From: an uncultured Variovorax sp.
Lineage (GTDB): Bacteria; Pseudomonadota; Gammaproteobacteria; Burkholderiales; Burkholderiaceae
Direction of reading: 5' to 3'
Assembly (NCBI GenBank): GCA_946478645.1
Contig: CAMLCW010000001.1
Coordinates: forward strand, 1-45,330
Length of the DNA stretch: 45,330 nt
A program made the translations under genes and the position numbers. Every line of letters starts with the position of its first letter. The first letter of the stretch is position 1. Positions 16,744 to 24,789 of the stretch are shown here, in pieces. A model generated the notes under the pieces. That model did not search any database. It saw only the letters and a list, made by a program, of their open reading frames with translations, and had not been told where the DNA came from.

Positions 16744-17766
16744 TCAGGCGAGGGCGTTCAGGTGCCGGGCGGCCGCCGCGTCGATGAGGTCGAGCGCCTC
16801 GGGCTCAAGGCGCAGCGCGCCCGCGGCCGCGTTCTCCACGGCCTGCTGCCGCACGCGCGCGCCGCACAGCGCCACCGAGACGCTGCCGCGCGCGAGCGTC
16901 CAGGCGATCATCATCTGGCCGAAGGAGCAGCCGAGCCGCGCGCGCAGCGCTTCCAGGTCGGCGAAGAAGGCCTTGAGCCTGGCGCGGTTCTGCGCGCTGA
17001 AGCGCGGGTTGCCCGCGCGCTGGTCGTCGCCCTGGAACGCGCGCTCGGGGTCGATCGGGCCGGCGAGCAGGCCGAGCGCCAGCGACGAATAGCCGAGCAC
17101 CGCCACGCCGTGCTCCGCGCACAGCGGCGCGAGCGTGGCCTCGATCTCGCGGTCGATCAAGCTGTAGCGCTCCTGCGCCGCATCGACGGGGCCATGGCGC
17201 AGGTACTCGGCCAGGGTTTCCGGGTCGATGTTGCTCACGCCGATGGCGCGGATCTTTCCCTGCTTCTTGAGCGTGAGCAGCGCATCCATGGTCTCGGCCA
17301 CCGGCGTGGTGCTGTCCTGCCAATGCGTGATGTAGAGGTCGATGTAGTCGGTGCGCAGCCGCCGCAGGCTCTGCTCGCATTCGTGGAAGATCGATTCGCG
17401 GCCGAGGAAACGGCGCACCGGGTGGCCGTCCTCGTCGAAGAAGTGCGCGCCCTCCCGGGTGTGCCAGACGAGCCCGCACTTGGTGGCGATGACGGCCTCG
17501 CCGCGCCGGCCCTGCAGCGCGGTGCCCACGATCTCCTCGGAGCGGCCGAGGCCATAGGCCGGCGCGGTGTCGATCAAGGTCACGCCCGCATCGAGCGAGG
17601 CCTGGATCGCCAGCACGGCGGCCGCGCTGTCGGCGCCGCCCCACATCCATCCGCCCATGGCCCAGGTGCCCAGGCCGATGGCCGAGCATGCGATGCCCGA
17701 GGGGCCGAGGACGGCCTGCTGCATGGTCGTCGTCGTCGTCGTTTTTGTCGTTGTCGAGGAACTCAT
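16744..17766 (-). CDS. Aldo/keto reductase
   Basis: A 340-residue NADPH-dependent reductase of the aldo/keto reductase superfamily. The catalytic tetrad is intact: Asp66 and Tyr71 (LIDTAPAYGLG), Lys96 (VIATKCG) and His148 (YITHWQD). The SVALCGAR segment near the C-terminus marks the cofactor site. The chosen ATG overlaps the permease stop by ATGA (17763-17766), which supports it. Residues 5-14 are almost all Thr, encoded by an imperfect trinucleotide tract, and a second ATG after it (17724) would give a conventional 326-residue protein. It sits between permease and aldolase genes and may reduce an aldehyde released by the aldolase or oxidise the imported polyol. Confidence 0.88.
   Translation of the reverse strand: MSSSTTTKTTTTTTMQQAVLGPSGIACSAIGLGTWAMGGWMWGGADSAAAVLAIQASLDAGVTLIDTAPAYGLGRSEEIVGTALQGRRGEAVIATKCGLVWHTREGAHFFDEDGHPVRRFLGRESIFHECEQSLRRLRTDYIDLYITHWQDSTTPVAETMDALLTLKKQGKIRAIGVSNIDPETLAEYLRHGPVDAAQERYSLIDREIEATLAPLCAEHGVAVLGYSSLALGLLAGPIDPERAFQGDDQRAGNPRFSAQNRARLKAFFADLEALRARLGCSFGQMMIAWTLARGSVSVALCGARVRQQAVENAAAGALRLEPEALDLIDAAAARHLNALA
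17726..17740. repeat. GTC trinucleotide repeat at the start of the aldo/keto reductase gene
   Basis: Five uninterrupted GTC units on the plus strand (17726-17740), followed by degenerate units up to about 17757, encode the Thr run at residues 5-14 of the reductase. Unit gain or loss would keep the frame. Confidence 0.7.
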
Positions 17767-18782
17767 CGCGTGGTCTTTCGGGTGTTCATGAGGTGGTCGA
17801 TGGTCACGGCCGCGAGCAGGATCAGGCCCTTGATCACGTCCTGCCAGTAGGGCGACACGTCGAGCAGGATCAACGAGCTGGTCACCACCGAGAGCAGCGC
17901 GAGGCCCAGCACGGCGCCGAGCACGGTGCCCGAGCCGCCCTTGAGGCTCGCGCCGCCGATCACGGCGGCGGCGATCACGTTGAGCTCCATGCCGGTGCCG
18001 AAGGTGGGGGTCGCGGCGCCGAAGCGCGCGGTGTAGATCACCCCGGCGAGGCCGGCCGATGCCGAGCAGAGCACCGTGACCCAGAACTTGACGCGACCTA
18101 CACGGATGCCCGCATAGAGCGCGGCCTTCTCGTTGCTGCCGGTGTAGAACACGCGCCGCATCAGCGTGGCGCGGCGCAGCACGAAGTCGCTCACCACCAC
18201 GATCAGCAGGAAGATCACGATCACCGCTGGCACGCCGAACAGCGTGCCCTGGCCGATGAACTTGAACGCCGCGGGCAGCGAGAACAGCGACTGCGGCGTG
18301 CCCTGCGTGAGCGCGAGGCACAGGCCGCGCACGATCACCATGAAGGCCAGCGAAGCGATGAAGTGGTTGAGCCCGATGCGCGTGACGCAGCCGCCGATCA
18401 TCGCGCCGATGAACCCGCTGAGGCCGATGGCTATCAGGCTCGCGAGCCAGGGGTCGACGCCCATCAGGAACAGCTTGCCCGTGACCACCATCGCGAAGCA
18501 CACCACGGAGCCCACCGAAAGGTCGATGCCGCCGACGATCAGCAGGATCGTCATGCCCACCACCACGATGCCCTCGATCGAGAACGACAGCAGCATCGCG
18601 CGGATGTTGTCCCAGGTGAGGAAGTAGGGCGACGCGAAGCTCATCGCCACGCAGAGCGCCGCGATGATGAGCACCAGGCCGAGTTCGCGCATCGTCGCGA
18701 GCCTGTGCAGCGGCTTCACGGGCGGCGGGCCTCCGGCCTGCCGCGCGGGCAGCGCGGCGTCGAGTCGTGCAGGGTAGTTCAT
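17763..18782 (-). CDS. Sugar ABC transporter permease (RbsC type)
   Basis: A 339-residue membrane protein of the ribose/xylose-type permease family (BPD_transp_2). About ten hydrophobic segments are visible. GIVVVGMTILLIVGGIDLSVGSV is the family signature, and FGTGMELNVIAAAVIGGASLKGGSGT is the loop contacting the ATPase. The ATG at 18782 overlaps the ATPase stop (ATGA) and gives a normal N-terminus; a longer frame to 18899 lies within the ATPase gene. Its stop in turn overlaps the reductase start. Together with the ATPase and binding protein it forms a carbohydrate or polyol importer. Confidence 0.93.
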   Translation of the reverse strand: MNYPARLDAALPARQAGGPPPVKPLHRLATMRELGLVLIIAALCVAMSFASPYFLTWDNIRAMLLSFSIEGIVVVGMTILLIVGGIDLSVGSVVCFAMVVTGKLFLMGVDPWLASLIAIGLSGFIGAMIGGCVTRIGLNHFIASLAFMVIVRGLCLALTQGTPQSLFSLPAAFKFIGQGTLFGVPAVIVIFLLIVVVSDFVLRRATLMRRVFYTGSNEKAALYAGIRVGRVKFWVTVLCSASAGLAGVIYTARFGAATPTFGTGMELNVIAAAVIGGASLKGGSGTVLGAVLGLALLSVVTSSLILLDVSPYWQDVIKGLILLAAVTIDHLMNTRKTTR

Positions 18783-20299
18783 GCTGTTTCCTGTTCGCAG
18801 AGTCCGGAGGCGAGCCGCAGCAGCGCTTCCTCGGTCATGTCGTTCGATGCCAGTTCGCCCGCCACGCGGCCGTCGCGGATCACCAGCGCGCGGTCGCACA
18901 GCCCGATGATCTCGGGCAGCTCCGACGAGATCACCACCACGCCCACGCCCTGGTTCGCGAGCTCGCGCAGGATGTGATGGATCTCGGATTTCGCGCCCAC
19001 GTCCACGCCGCGCGTCGGCTCGTCCATCAGCAGCACCTGGGGCCCGGTGGCCAGCAGCTTGGCGATGGCCACCTTCTGCTGGTTGCCGCCCGACAGGCTC
19101 GAGACCTCGATCGCCACGCCGTCGGACTTGAGCTTGAGCCGCGCGCCGAGCTCGCGCGCGAGGCGGTGCTCGGCCGCGCGCTGCAGCAGCCCCCAGCGCG
19201 AGCTCACGCGCGAGAGCGCCATCGACGACACGTTCTGCGCGATCGGCAGCTCGAGGAACACGCCGGCCGCCTTGCGGTCCTCGCTGAGATAGGCGATGCC
19301 TTCGCGCAATGCGTCGCTGTACTTGCGGATCGCGAGCGCGCGGCCGTTGAGCCGCACGCTGCCGCGTCGCAGCGGGCGCAGGCCGCAGAGCGTCTCGGCG
19401 AGCTCGCTGCGGCCGGCGCCCATGAGGCCCGCGATGCCGAGGATCTCGCCGCGCTTCAGCGTGAACGAGACGCCGTGCACGCGCTCGCCGTCGGCGATGT
19501 CGTGCGCTTCGAGCACGGGCGCCGCCGTCTCGGGTGCGGCCTGCTTCGGCGGATAGTAGTTGCCGAGGTCGCGCCCGACCATGCGGCGCACCAGCGCGTC
19601 GGGCGTGAGCTCGGCGACCGGGCCGCTGTGCACGTTGCGGCCGTCGCGCAGCACGGTCACGCTGTCGGCGTGCGTGAAGATCTCGGACATCCCCTTAAAA
19701 ATAAAAAAAATACCGATGCCCTGCGCCTTCAGGTCGTGCAGCACGCGGAAGAGGGCGGCCGACTCGTTGTCGGTCAGCGCGGCGGTGGGCTCGTCGAGGA
19801 TCAGCACCTTGCAGTCGAGCGTGAGCGCCTTCGCGATCTCCACCAGCTGCTGGCTCGACAGGCTGAGTTCCCGCACCGGCAGGGCCGGGTCGATGTCCTG
19901 GCCGAGGCGGCGCAGCACGCGCGCTGCGCGCTCGTTGAGGCCCGCAAAATTCATCCACGCTTGGCGGCCGGCGTTGATCTCGGGCATGAAGATGTTCTCG
20001 GCCACGGTGGCGTCGGCGCACAGCGCGATCTCCTGGTGCACCAGGCCGATGCCCAGGCGCATCGCGTGCGCCGGGCTTTCGATCGCGACCTTCACGCCCT
20101 CGAGCAGGATCTCGCCCTCGTCGGGGCGGTGGATGCCGTCGATGATGTTCATCAGCGTCGACTTGCCGGCGCCGTTCTCGCCGCACAGTGCATGGATCTC
20201 GCCCGCGGCGAGCGAGAAGTCCACGCCCGAGAGCGCGCGCGAAGCGCCGAAGCGCTTGCCGATGCCGTGCAGTGCGAGCAGGGCAGGCACCGGACTCAC
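18779..20299 (-). CDS. Sugar ABC transporter ATP-binding protein (RbsA type) with abnormal H-loop in domain 1
   Basis: A 506-residue tandem ATPase. Domain 1 has Walker A GENGAGKST (residues 40-48), Q-loop Gln89, signature LSLSSQQ (145-151) and Walker B VLILDEP (165-171). Domain 2 has a degenerate Walker A (GLMGAGRSE), LSGGNQQKVAIAKLL and VLLMDEPTRGVDVG, with SSELPE in place of an H-loop, as is normal for this family. In domain 1, where RbsA-like proteins read Ile-Ser-His-Lys/Arg-Met, this one reads Ile200-Phe-Lys-Gly-Met204, so the switch His is missing. The codons there (196-201) are AT-rich, unlike the rest of the gene. The start is a GTG at 20299 overlapping the binding-protein stop (GTGA). 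No frameshift is present, but ATPase activity may be impaired. Confidence 0.9.
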   Translation of the reverse strand: MSPVPALLALHGIGKRFGASRALSGVDFSLAAGEIHALCGENGAGKSTLMNIIDGIHRPDEGEILLEGVKVAIESPAHAMRLGIGLVHQEIALCADATVAENIFMPEINAGRQAWMNFAGLNERAARVLRRLGQDIDPALPVRELSLSSQQLVEIAKALTLDCKVLILDEPTAALTDNESAALFRVLHDLKAQGIGIFFIFKGMSEIFTHADSVTVLRDGRNVHSGPVAELTPDALVRRMVGRDLGNYYPPKQAAPETAAPVLEAHDIADGERVHGVSFTLKRGEILGIAGLMGAGRSELAETLCGLRPLRRGSVRLNGRALAIRKYSDALREGIAYLSEDRKAAGVFLELPIAQNVSSMALSRVSSRWGLLQRAAEHRLARELGARLKLKSDGVAIEVSSLSGGNQQKVAIAKLLATGPQVLLMDEPTRGVDVGAKSEIHHILRELANQGVGVVVISSELPEIIGLCDRALVIRDGRVAGELASNDMTEEALLRLASGLCEQETA

Positions 20300-21336
20300 T
20301 CGCCGATTCCCTTGGTGCCGCGGCGCGCGAGGTACTTGTCCCAGTAGAAGTCGTCGGCGTTGGCCTTGCTCACCACCGCCAGGCCGTTGTCGAGGAAGGG
20401 CACCGACATCGGGTTGGTGCCGTTGCGCTTGGCATCGTTCATCGGGTCGATGAGCTGCGGGTTCTTCGCAAGGAACAGCATCATCATGCCCATGTAGCCC
20501 TGCATCCCCTGGTTGGGGTTGATCGCGCCGAACACGTCGCCGGCCTTGATCATGTCGAGGATCTTGGCGTTCACGTCGCAGCACATCACGCGGATGTTCT
20601 TCTTGGTCTCGATCTTGGCCTGCGCGGCGCCGAGCGCCGAGTTGGCCTCGGGCATGAACAGCGCGCCGAGGTTCGGGTTGGCCTGCGCGAGGCTCAGCAC
20701 CGCCTGGTAGGCCTTGCTCGGGTCCTGGTTGCTCGCGGCGCGGCCGGCCAGCTTCATGCCCGGGTGCTTGGCCTTCATGCGGTTGATGAAGGCGGCGATG
20801 CGGCGGTCGTGGTTGTCCTGGCCCGGGTTCTCCAGCACCGCGTACTCGCCCTTGCCGTTGAGCGCCGCGGCGATCGCGTCGGCCGCCTGCGTGCCCTCGC
20901 GGTCGTTGTCCGAGGTGATGAACGAGGCGCGCTTCGAATTGGGCGAATCGGCCGCGAAGGTGACCACCGGGATGCCCATCGCCACCGCGCGGTTGATGGG
21001 CTCGATGAAGGGGTCGGGGTTCATGGGGTGCAGCAGGATGCCCGCGGGCTTGCGCGCGAGCTCCTGCTCGAACGAGGCCAGCTGCTTGTTCACGTCGTAC
21101 TCCGGCGTGCCGGTGTAGCGCGTGCGCACGCCGAGCGTGCGGCCGAGCTGCTTCATCATCTCGTAGACCGGGAACCAGTACTCCACGCCCGAGACCATCA
21201 CGTTCATCACGTAGACGTCGTTCGGGTTGCCGCGCAGCCCCGGGGCGGCGGCGGTGGACTGCTGCTGCGCGAATGCGCGGGTGCCGGCCAGGCCGATACC
21301 GGCGGCCGCTGCGGACTTCAGGAAATTTCGCCTCAT
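20296..21336 (-). CDS. Sugar ABC transporter substrate-binding protein
   Basis: A 346-residue periplasmic binding protein of the ribose-binding (Peripla_BP_4) type. The N-terminus MRRNFLKSAAAAGIGLAGTRAFA carries a twin-Arg motif, so export may be through Tat; cleavage after AFA is likely. The body shows GVEYWFPVYEMMKQLGRTLGVRTRYTG, LHPMNPDPFIEPINRAVAMGIPVVTFAADS and a C-terminal DNGLAVVSKANADDFYW, in the order typical for sugar and polyol binders. It is the promoter-proximal gene of the minus-strand operon, with GGAGACG before the ATG. It shares a 180-base divergent region with the kinase gene. Confidence 0.92.
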   Translation of the reverse strand: MRRNFLKSAAAAGIGLAGTRAFAQQQSTAAAPGLRGNPNDVYVMNVMVSGVEYWFPVYEMMKQLGRTLGVRTRYTGTPEYDVNKQLASFEQELARKPAGILLHPMNPDPFIEPINRAVAMGIPVVTFAADSPNSKRASFITSDNDREGTQAADAIAAALNGKGEYAVLENPGQDNHDRRIAAFINRMKAKHPGMKLAGRAASNQDPSKAYQAVLSLAQANPNLGALFMPEANSALGAAQAKIETKKNIRVMCCDVNAKILDMIKAGDVFGAINPNQGMQGYMGMMMLFLAKNPQLIDPMNDAKRNGTNPMSVPFLDNGLAVVSKANADDFYWDKYLARRGTKGIGE

Positions 21337-21405
21337 TTTTCGTCTCCTCGCGTGAACTGGCAGAGCCTGCGATCTGCCATTTCGAGCAGACCTCCGGGAC
21401 CGAGT

Positions 21406-21436
21406 TTGTCATCTGTGTTGTTATGACAGGTAAAAT
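21406..21436 (+). promoter_or_regulatory. Candidate promoter of the kinase operon
   Basis: TTGTCA (21406-21411) and TAAAAT (21431-21436) each match five of six sigma-70 consensus bases; the 19-base spacer is longer than ideal. The candidate operator lies across this spacer, as expected for a repressible promoter. Confidence 0.35.
21407..21428. promoter_or_regulatory. Palindromic operator candidate between the two arms of the sugar cassette
   Basis: TGTCAT (21407-21412) and ATGACA (21423-21428) form a perfect inverted repeat around 10 bases, 22 bases in total. The right half lies in the 10-mer TGTTATGACA (21419-21428), which recurs exactly at 21508-21517, ending on the A of the kinase start codon. 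Such a site between divergent operons could be bound by the GntR/UTRA protein encoded at 24790-25530. Confidence 0.5.
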
Positions 21437-21516
21437 GTAAACTCGGCGGCTCTGCGAAGAGAACTAGGGGAAACGCTACTGGCGAGTGGGCGTCAATGCC
21501 CCGAAGCTGTTATGAC

Positions 21517-23010
21517 ATGAAGTCCAAACTACTGATCGGCATCGACATGGGGTCGAGCAGCCTCAAGGCGCTGGCCCTCGACGCCGCGAGCGGGCGCAGC
21601 GTCGCACTGTCGCGCATGCCGCTGCCGCACATCCGGCTCGCCGGCGGCGGCTGCGAGGTGGCGGCGGAGGCGATCGGTGCCGCGCTCACGCACGTGCTGC
21701 GCGACGTCGCGCACCAACTCGGGCCACGCACGGCCGAGATTGCCGCCATGGCCTGCACCGGCCACGGCGCCGGCCTCTATGCGCTCGATGCGAGCGGCGC
21801 GCTGGTGGGCGGCCGCGCGGTCGCGTCGACCGACCAGCGCGCCGACGCCCGGGCGCGCGCGCTCGCATCGCGCCACGGCGCGCGGCTCTTCGAGGAAGTG
21901 GGCTGCAGCCCCTGGCCCGGGCAGCCCACGGTGATCGCGGCCGAACTGCTCGGCACCGACGCGGTGCAGCGCGGCGAACTGCACCGGCTGCTGTTCGCCA
22001 AGGACTACCTCGGCTTCCTGCTCACGGGCGAGATCGCCACCGACGCCAGCGATGCGAGCACGGCCGGGCTGCTCTCGCTGGCCGGCGGCAGCTGGTCGCA
22101 ACCGGCCTTCGAGGCCTCGGGCATCGCCGGGCTCGGCGCGCATGCGTTCGCCCCGATCCTGCCGAGCGGCAGCGTGATCGGGCGGCTGCGCGCCGAGGAG
22201 GCCGCGCTCTGCGGCTTGCCCGCGGGCATTCCCGTGGCCATGGGTGCGATCGACCTGCTCGCCTCGATGACCGCGGTCTGCGCCGAGGGCCGCGGCCGCG
22301 CGGTGTCGGTGTCGGTGTTCGGCACCTGGTGCGTGAACGCGGCCGTGGGGCCGGTGCTGGCACCCAAGCCCGCCGTCGCTGCCATCGTGAACTTCGGGCG
22401 CGAGGACGCGCGGCTCTACATGGAGAACAGCCCCTCGTCGATGGCCAACATCGCCTGGCTCGCGGGCGTGCTCGCGCTGCCCGATGCACGCGCGGTGGTC
22501 GATCTCGCGATGACGGTGCCGCTCGGCGCCCGCGGGCTGCGCTTCCTGCCCTTCGTCAACGGCGGCGGCGGCGTGCGCGCCGGCTTCGTGGGCCTCCAGA
22601 GCCAGCACACGCGCGCGGACATGGCGCGCGCCGTGGTCGATGCGGTGGCGGCGCTGCATGCGCGGCACCTGGCGCGCCTGGCTGCCGCGGGGCTGGCCGT
22701 GTCCGCCTCGACGGTGCTCGGCGGCGGCGCCGGCGACGTGCGGCTGGTGCGACTGCTCGCCTCGCTGCTCGGCCATCCGGTCGAGCGCTGCGCCGACGAC
22801 GAGACCGGCGCGCGCGGCGCCGCGCTCTATGCCGCGCTGTCGCAGGGCCTCGACGGCGCATCGCGCGGCAGCGCACTGCTCGCGCCCTGCGAGCTGGTCG
22901 AACCCGAGGCGGGGAGCGCCCGCGCCCATGCCGATTTCAACGCCGACTTCAACCAACTGATCGACAGCATGCCATCCGTATCCACCCACTTCGCAGGCGG
23001 CAGGCAATGA
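21517..23010 (+). CDS. FGGY-family carbohydrate/polyol kinase
   Basis: A 497-residue ATP-dependent kinase. The N-terminal ATPase fold begins LIGIDMGSSSLKALALD; STDQRADARARAL contains the region of the catalytic Asp; and VLGGGAGDVRLVRLLASLLGHPVERCADDETGARGAALYA is the C-terminal FGGY signature region. Length and layout fit xylulokinase, glycerol kinase and erythritol kinase relatives. I chose the ATG at 21517 because homologues begin there; a frame from 21496 adds seven residues. It is followed, with an ATGA overlap, by a GlpD-like dehydrogenase, as in eryA-eryB. It most likely phosphorylates the sugar or polyol imported by the ABC system. Confidence 0.9.
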   Translation: MKSKLLIGIDMGSSSLKALALDAASGRSVALSRMPLPHIRLAGGGCEVAAEAIGAALTHVLRDVAHQLGPRTAEIAAMACTGHGAGLYALDASGALVGGRAVASTDQRADARARALASRHGARLFEEVGCSPWPGQPTVIAAELLGTDAVQRGELHRLLFAKDYLGFLLTGEIATDASDASTAGLLSLAGGSWSQPAFEASGIAGLGAHAFAPILPSGSVIGRLRAEEAALCGLPAGIPVAMGAIDLLASMTAVCAEGRGRAVSVSVFGTWCVNAAVGPVLAPKPAVAAIVNFGREDARLYMENSPSSMANIAWLAGVLALPDARAVVDLAMTVPLGARGLRFLPFVNGGGGVRAGFVGLQSQHTRADMARAVVDAVAALHARHLARLAAAGLAVSASTVLGGGAGDVRLVRLLASLLGHPVERCADDETGARGAALYAALSQGLDGASRGSALLAPCELVEPEAGSARAHADFNADFNQLIDSMPSVSTHFAGGRQ

Positions 23011-24770
23011 GCGGTTGGCAACGGCCTTTCGTGCGGCCGGGCGCGCTCGCCGGTCGGCATTTCTCCACCGTGGTCGTGGGCGGCGGCATCAACGGCGTCG
23101 GCGTGTTCCGCGACCTTTCGCTGCAGGGCGTCGATTGCCTGATCGTCGACAAGGGCGACTTCGGCGCCGGCGCCAGCAGCGCGCCTTCGCGCATGATCCA
23201 CGGCGGCCTGCGCTACCTCGAAAGCGGCAGCTTCTCGCTGGTGGCCGAGGCCACGCGCGAGCGCAACCTGCTGCTGCGCAATGCCGCGCACCTGGTGCGG
23301 CCGCTCGAGACGGTGGTGCCGCTCGCGAGCCTGTTCGGCGGCCTCGCGAGCAGCGCGCTCAAGTTCCTGGGCCGCACGCCGCCGCAGCGCACGCGCGGCC
23401 TGCTCGCGGTCGCGCTGGGTTTGCGGCTCTACGACCTGCTCGGGCGGCGCCAGCGCGTGATGCCCGGCCACCGCATCGCGCGCGTGCCGGCGGCCGACCG
23501 CGGCCTGTTCCGCGCCGCGATCCGCTGGACCGCCACCTTCTTCGATGCCTGGATCAGCCATCCCGAATGGCTCATCCTCGAGCTGATCGCCGACGCCTGC
23601 CGCGACCAGCCGCGCTCGGCGGCTGCCAACTACTGCCGCGTGACGGGCTGCGCGGGCAACGTCCTCACGCTGCGCGACGAGGCCACCGGCGCGCTGGTTC
23701 GCGTGACGGCCGACACGGTGGTGAACGCCACCGGCGCGTGGCTCGACCGCAGCGCGGCCGTGCTCGGCGGTGCCGGTGCGCGCGTGATGGGCACCAAGGG
23801 CTCGCACCTCGTGCTCGACCATCCGGGCCTGCGCGATGCGCTCGGCGGCCGCATGGCCTACTTCGAGGCGGTGGACGGGCGCGTGTGCATCGTCTATCCG
23901 TTCCTGGGCCGCGTGCTCGTGGGTTCGACCGACATCCCCGTCGAGGACCCGGACCGCATCGTGACCGAGCCCGCCGAAGTCGACTACCTGATCGACGTGC
24001 TGCGCGAGGTCTTCCCGAACCTCGCCTTCGGCCGCGAACACGTCGTCTACACCTACGTCGGCGTGCGGCCGCTCGCGCGCTCCGATGCCGACAAGCCGGG
24101 CCAGATCTCGCGCGACCATTCGGTCGCCATCGATGCGCCGAATGCCGTGCGCGCCATCCCGATCGTGAACCTCGTCGGCGGCAAGTGGACCACCTTCCGC
24201 GCGCTCGCCGAGGAAGCGAGCGACGAGGTGCTGCAGTTGCTGCGCCGCGCGCGCACCGCATCGACAGCGCAGCTGCCGATCGGCGGCGGTGCCGGGCTGC
24301 CGGGCGATGCGGGCGCCACCGAGCGCTTCCTCGCGGAGATGGCGGCCGCTTCGGGCATCGGACGCACGCGCGCGCTGGGGCTGCTGGCGCGCTACGGTGC
24401 CTGGGCGCTGCCGCTCGCGCAGCGCCTTGCGGCCGCGGGCGACGTGCCGCTGCTGCATGCGCCCGGCTATTCGGTGGCCGAGCTCGCGTGGCTGTGCCGC
24501 GAGACGGGCGTGGTGCACCTCGACGATCTCGTGATCCGCCGCACGCTGCTCGCGATCCGCGGGCTCGTCACCGATGCGGCGCTGGCCGAGATCGCGGGCG
24601 CGGCCGCGCAGGCGCTCGGCTGGGACGCGGCGCGCGCGCACGCCGAGCTGAGTGCCTGCGCCGACGCGCTGCGCGAGCGCCACAACGTCCCCTTGCAGCC
24701 GGTGGCGCCCCGCGCCGCACCGGCTTTCGATGCATCATTGACGGCCGGTTCCGCCCTTGGCCCATCCTGA
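23007..24770 (+). CDS. GlpD-like FAD-dependent (polyol/glycerol) phosphate dehydrogenase
   Basis: A 587-residue flavoprotein of the glycerol-3-phosphate dehydrogenase family. [51 protein letters not shown] is the full N-terminal FAD signature. TVVNATGAWLD, GTKGSHLVLDHPGLRD, VLVGSTDIPVEDPD and VGGKWTTFRALAEEASD follow in the GlpD order, with the C-terminal helical domain after about residue 430. The start overlaps the kinase stop (ATGA). Electrons would go to the quinone pool at the membrane. Coupling to an FGGY kinase and a sugar importer suggests a phosphorylated polyol such as erythritol phosphate rather than glycerol phosphate itself, though a glycerol role is not excluded. Confidence 0.88.
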   Translation: MSGWQRPFVRPGALAGRHFSTVVVGGGINGVGVFRDLSLQGVDCLIVDKGDFGAGASSAPSRMIHGGLRYLESGSFSLVAEATRERNLLLRNAAHLVRPLETVVPLASLFGGLASSALKFLGRTPPQRTRGLLAVALGLRLYDLLGRRQRVMPGHRIARVPAADRGLFRAAIRWTATFFDAWISHPEWLILELIADACRDQPRSAAANYCRVTGCAGNVLTLRDEATGALVRVTADTVVNATGAWLDRSAAVLGGAGARVMGTKGSHLVLDHPGLRDALGGRMAYFEAVDGRVCIVYPFLGRVLVGSTDIPVEDPDRIVTEPAEVDYLIDVLREVFPNLAFGREHVVYTYVGVRPLARSDADKPGQISRDHSVAIDAPNAVRAIPIVNLVGGKWTTFRALAEEASDEVLQLLRRARTASTAQLPIGGGAGLPGDAGATERFLAEMAAASGIGRTRALGLLARYGAWALPLAQRLAAAGDVPLLHAPGYSVAELAWLCRETGVVHLDDLVIRRTLLAIRGLVTDAALAEIAGAAAQALGWDAARAHAELSACADALRERHNVPLQPVAPRAAPAFDASLTAGSALGPS

Positions 24771-24789
24771 AGTGAACAGTTCCAACGAC

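Noticed and set aside
18779..21412. Continuous frame joining the sugar ATPase to sequence antisense-like to the binding protein region, as a fusion protein
   Set aside because: The upstream part lies out of frame within the binding-protein gene; the GTGA overlap at 20296-20299 gives a normal start for the ATPase.
24757..24789. TTG start for the GntR-type regulator
   Set aside because: It lies inside the dehydrogenase gene, has no binding site and adds residues before the family start; ATG 24790 or GTG 24772 is more likely.
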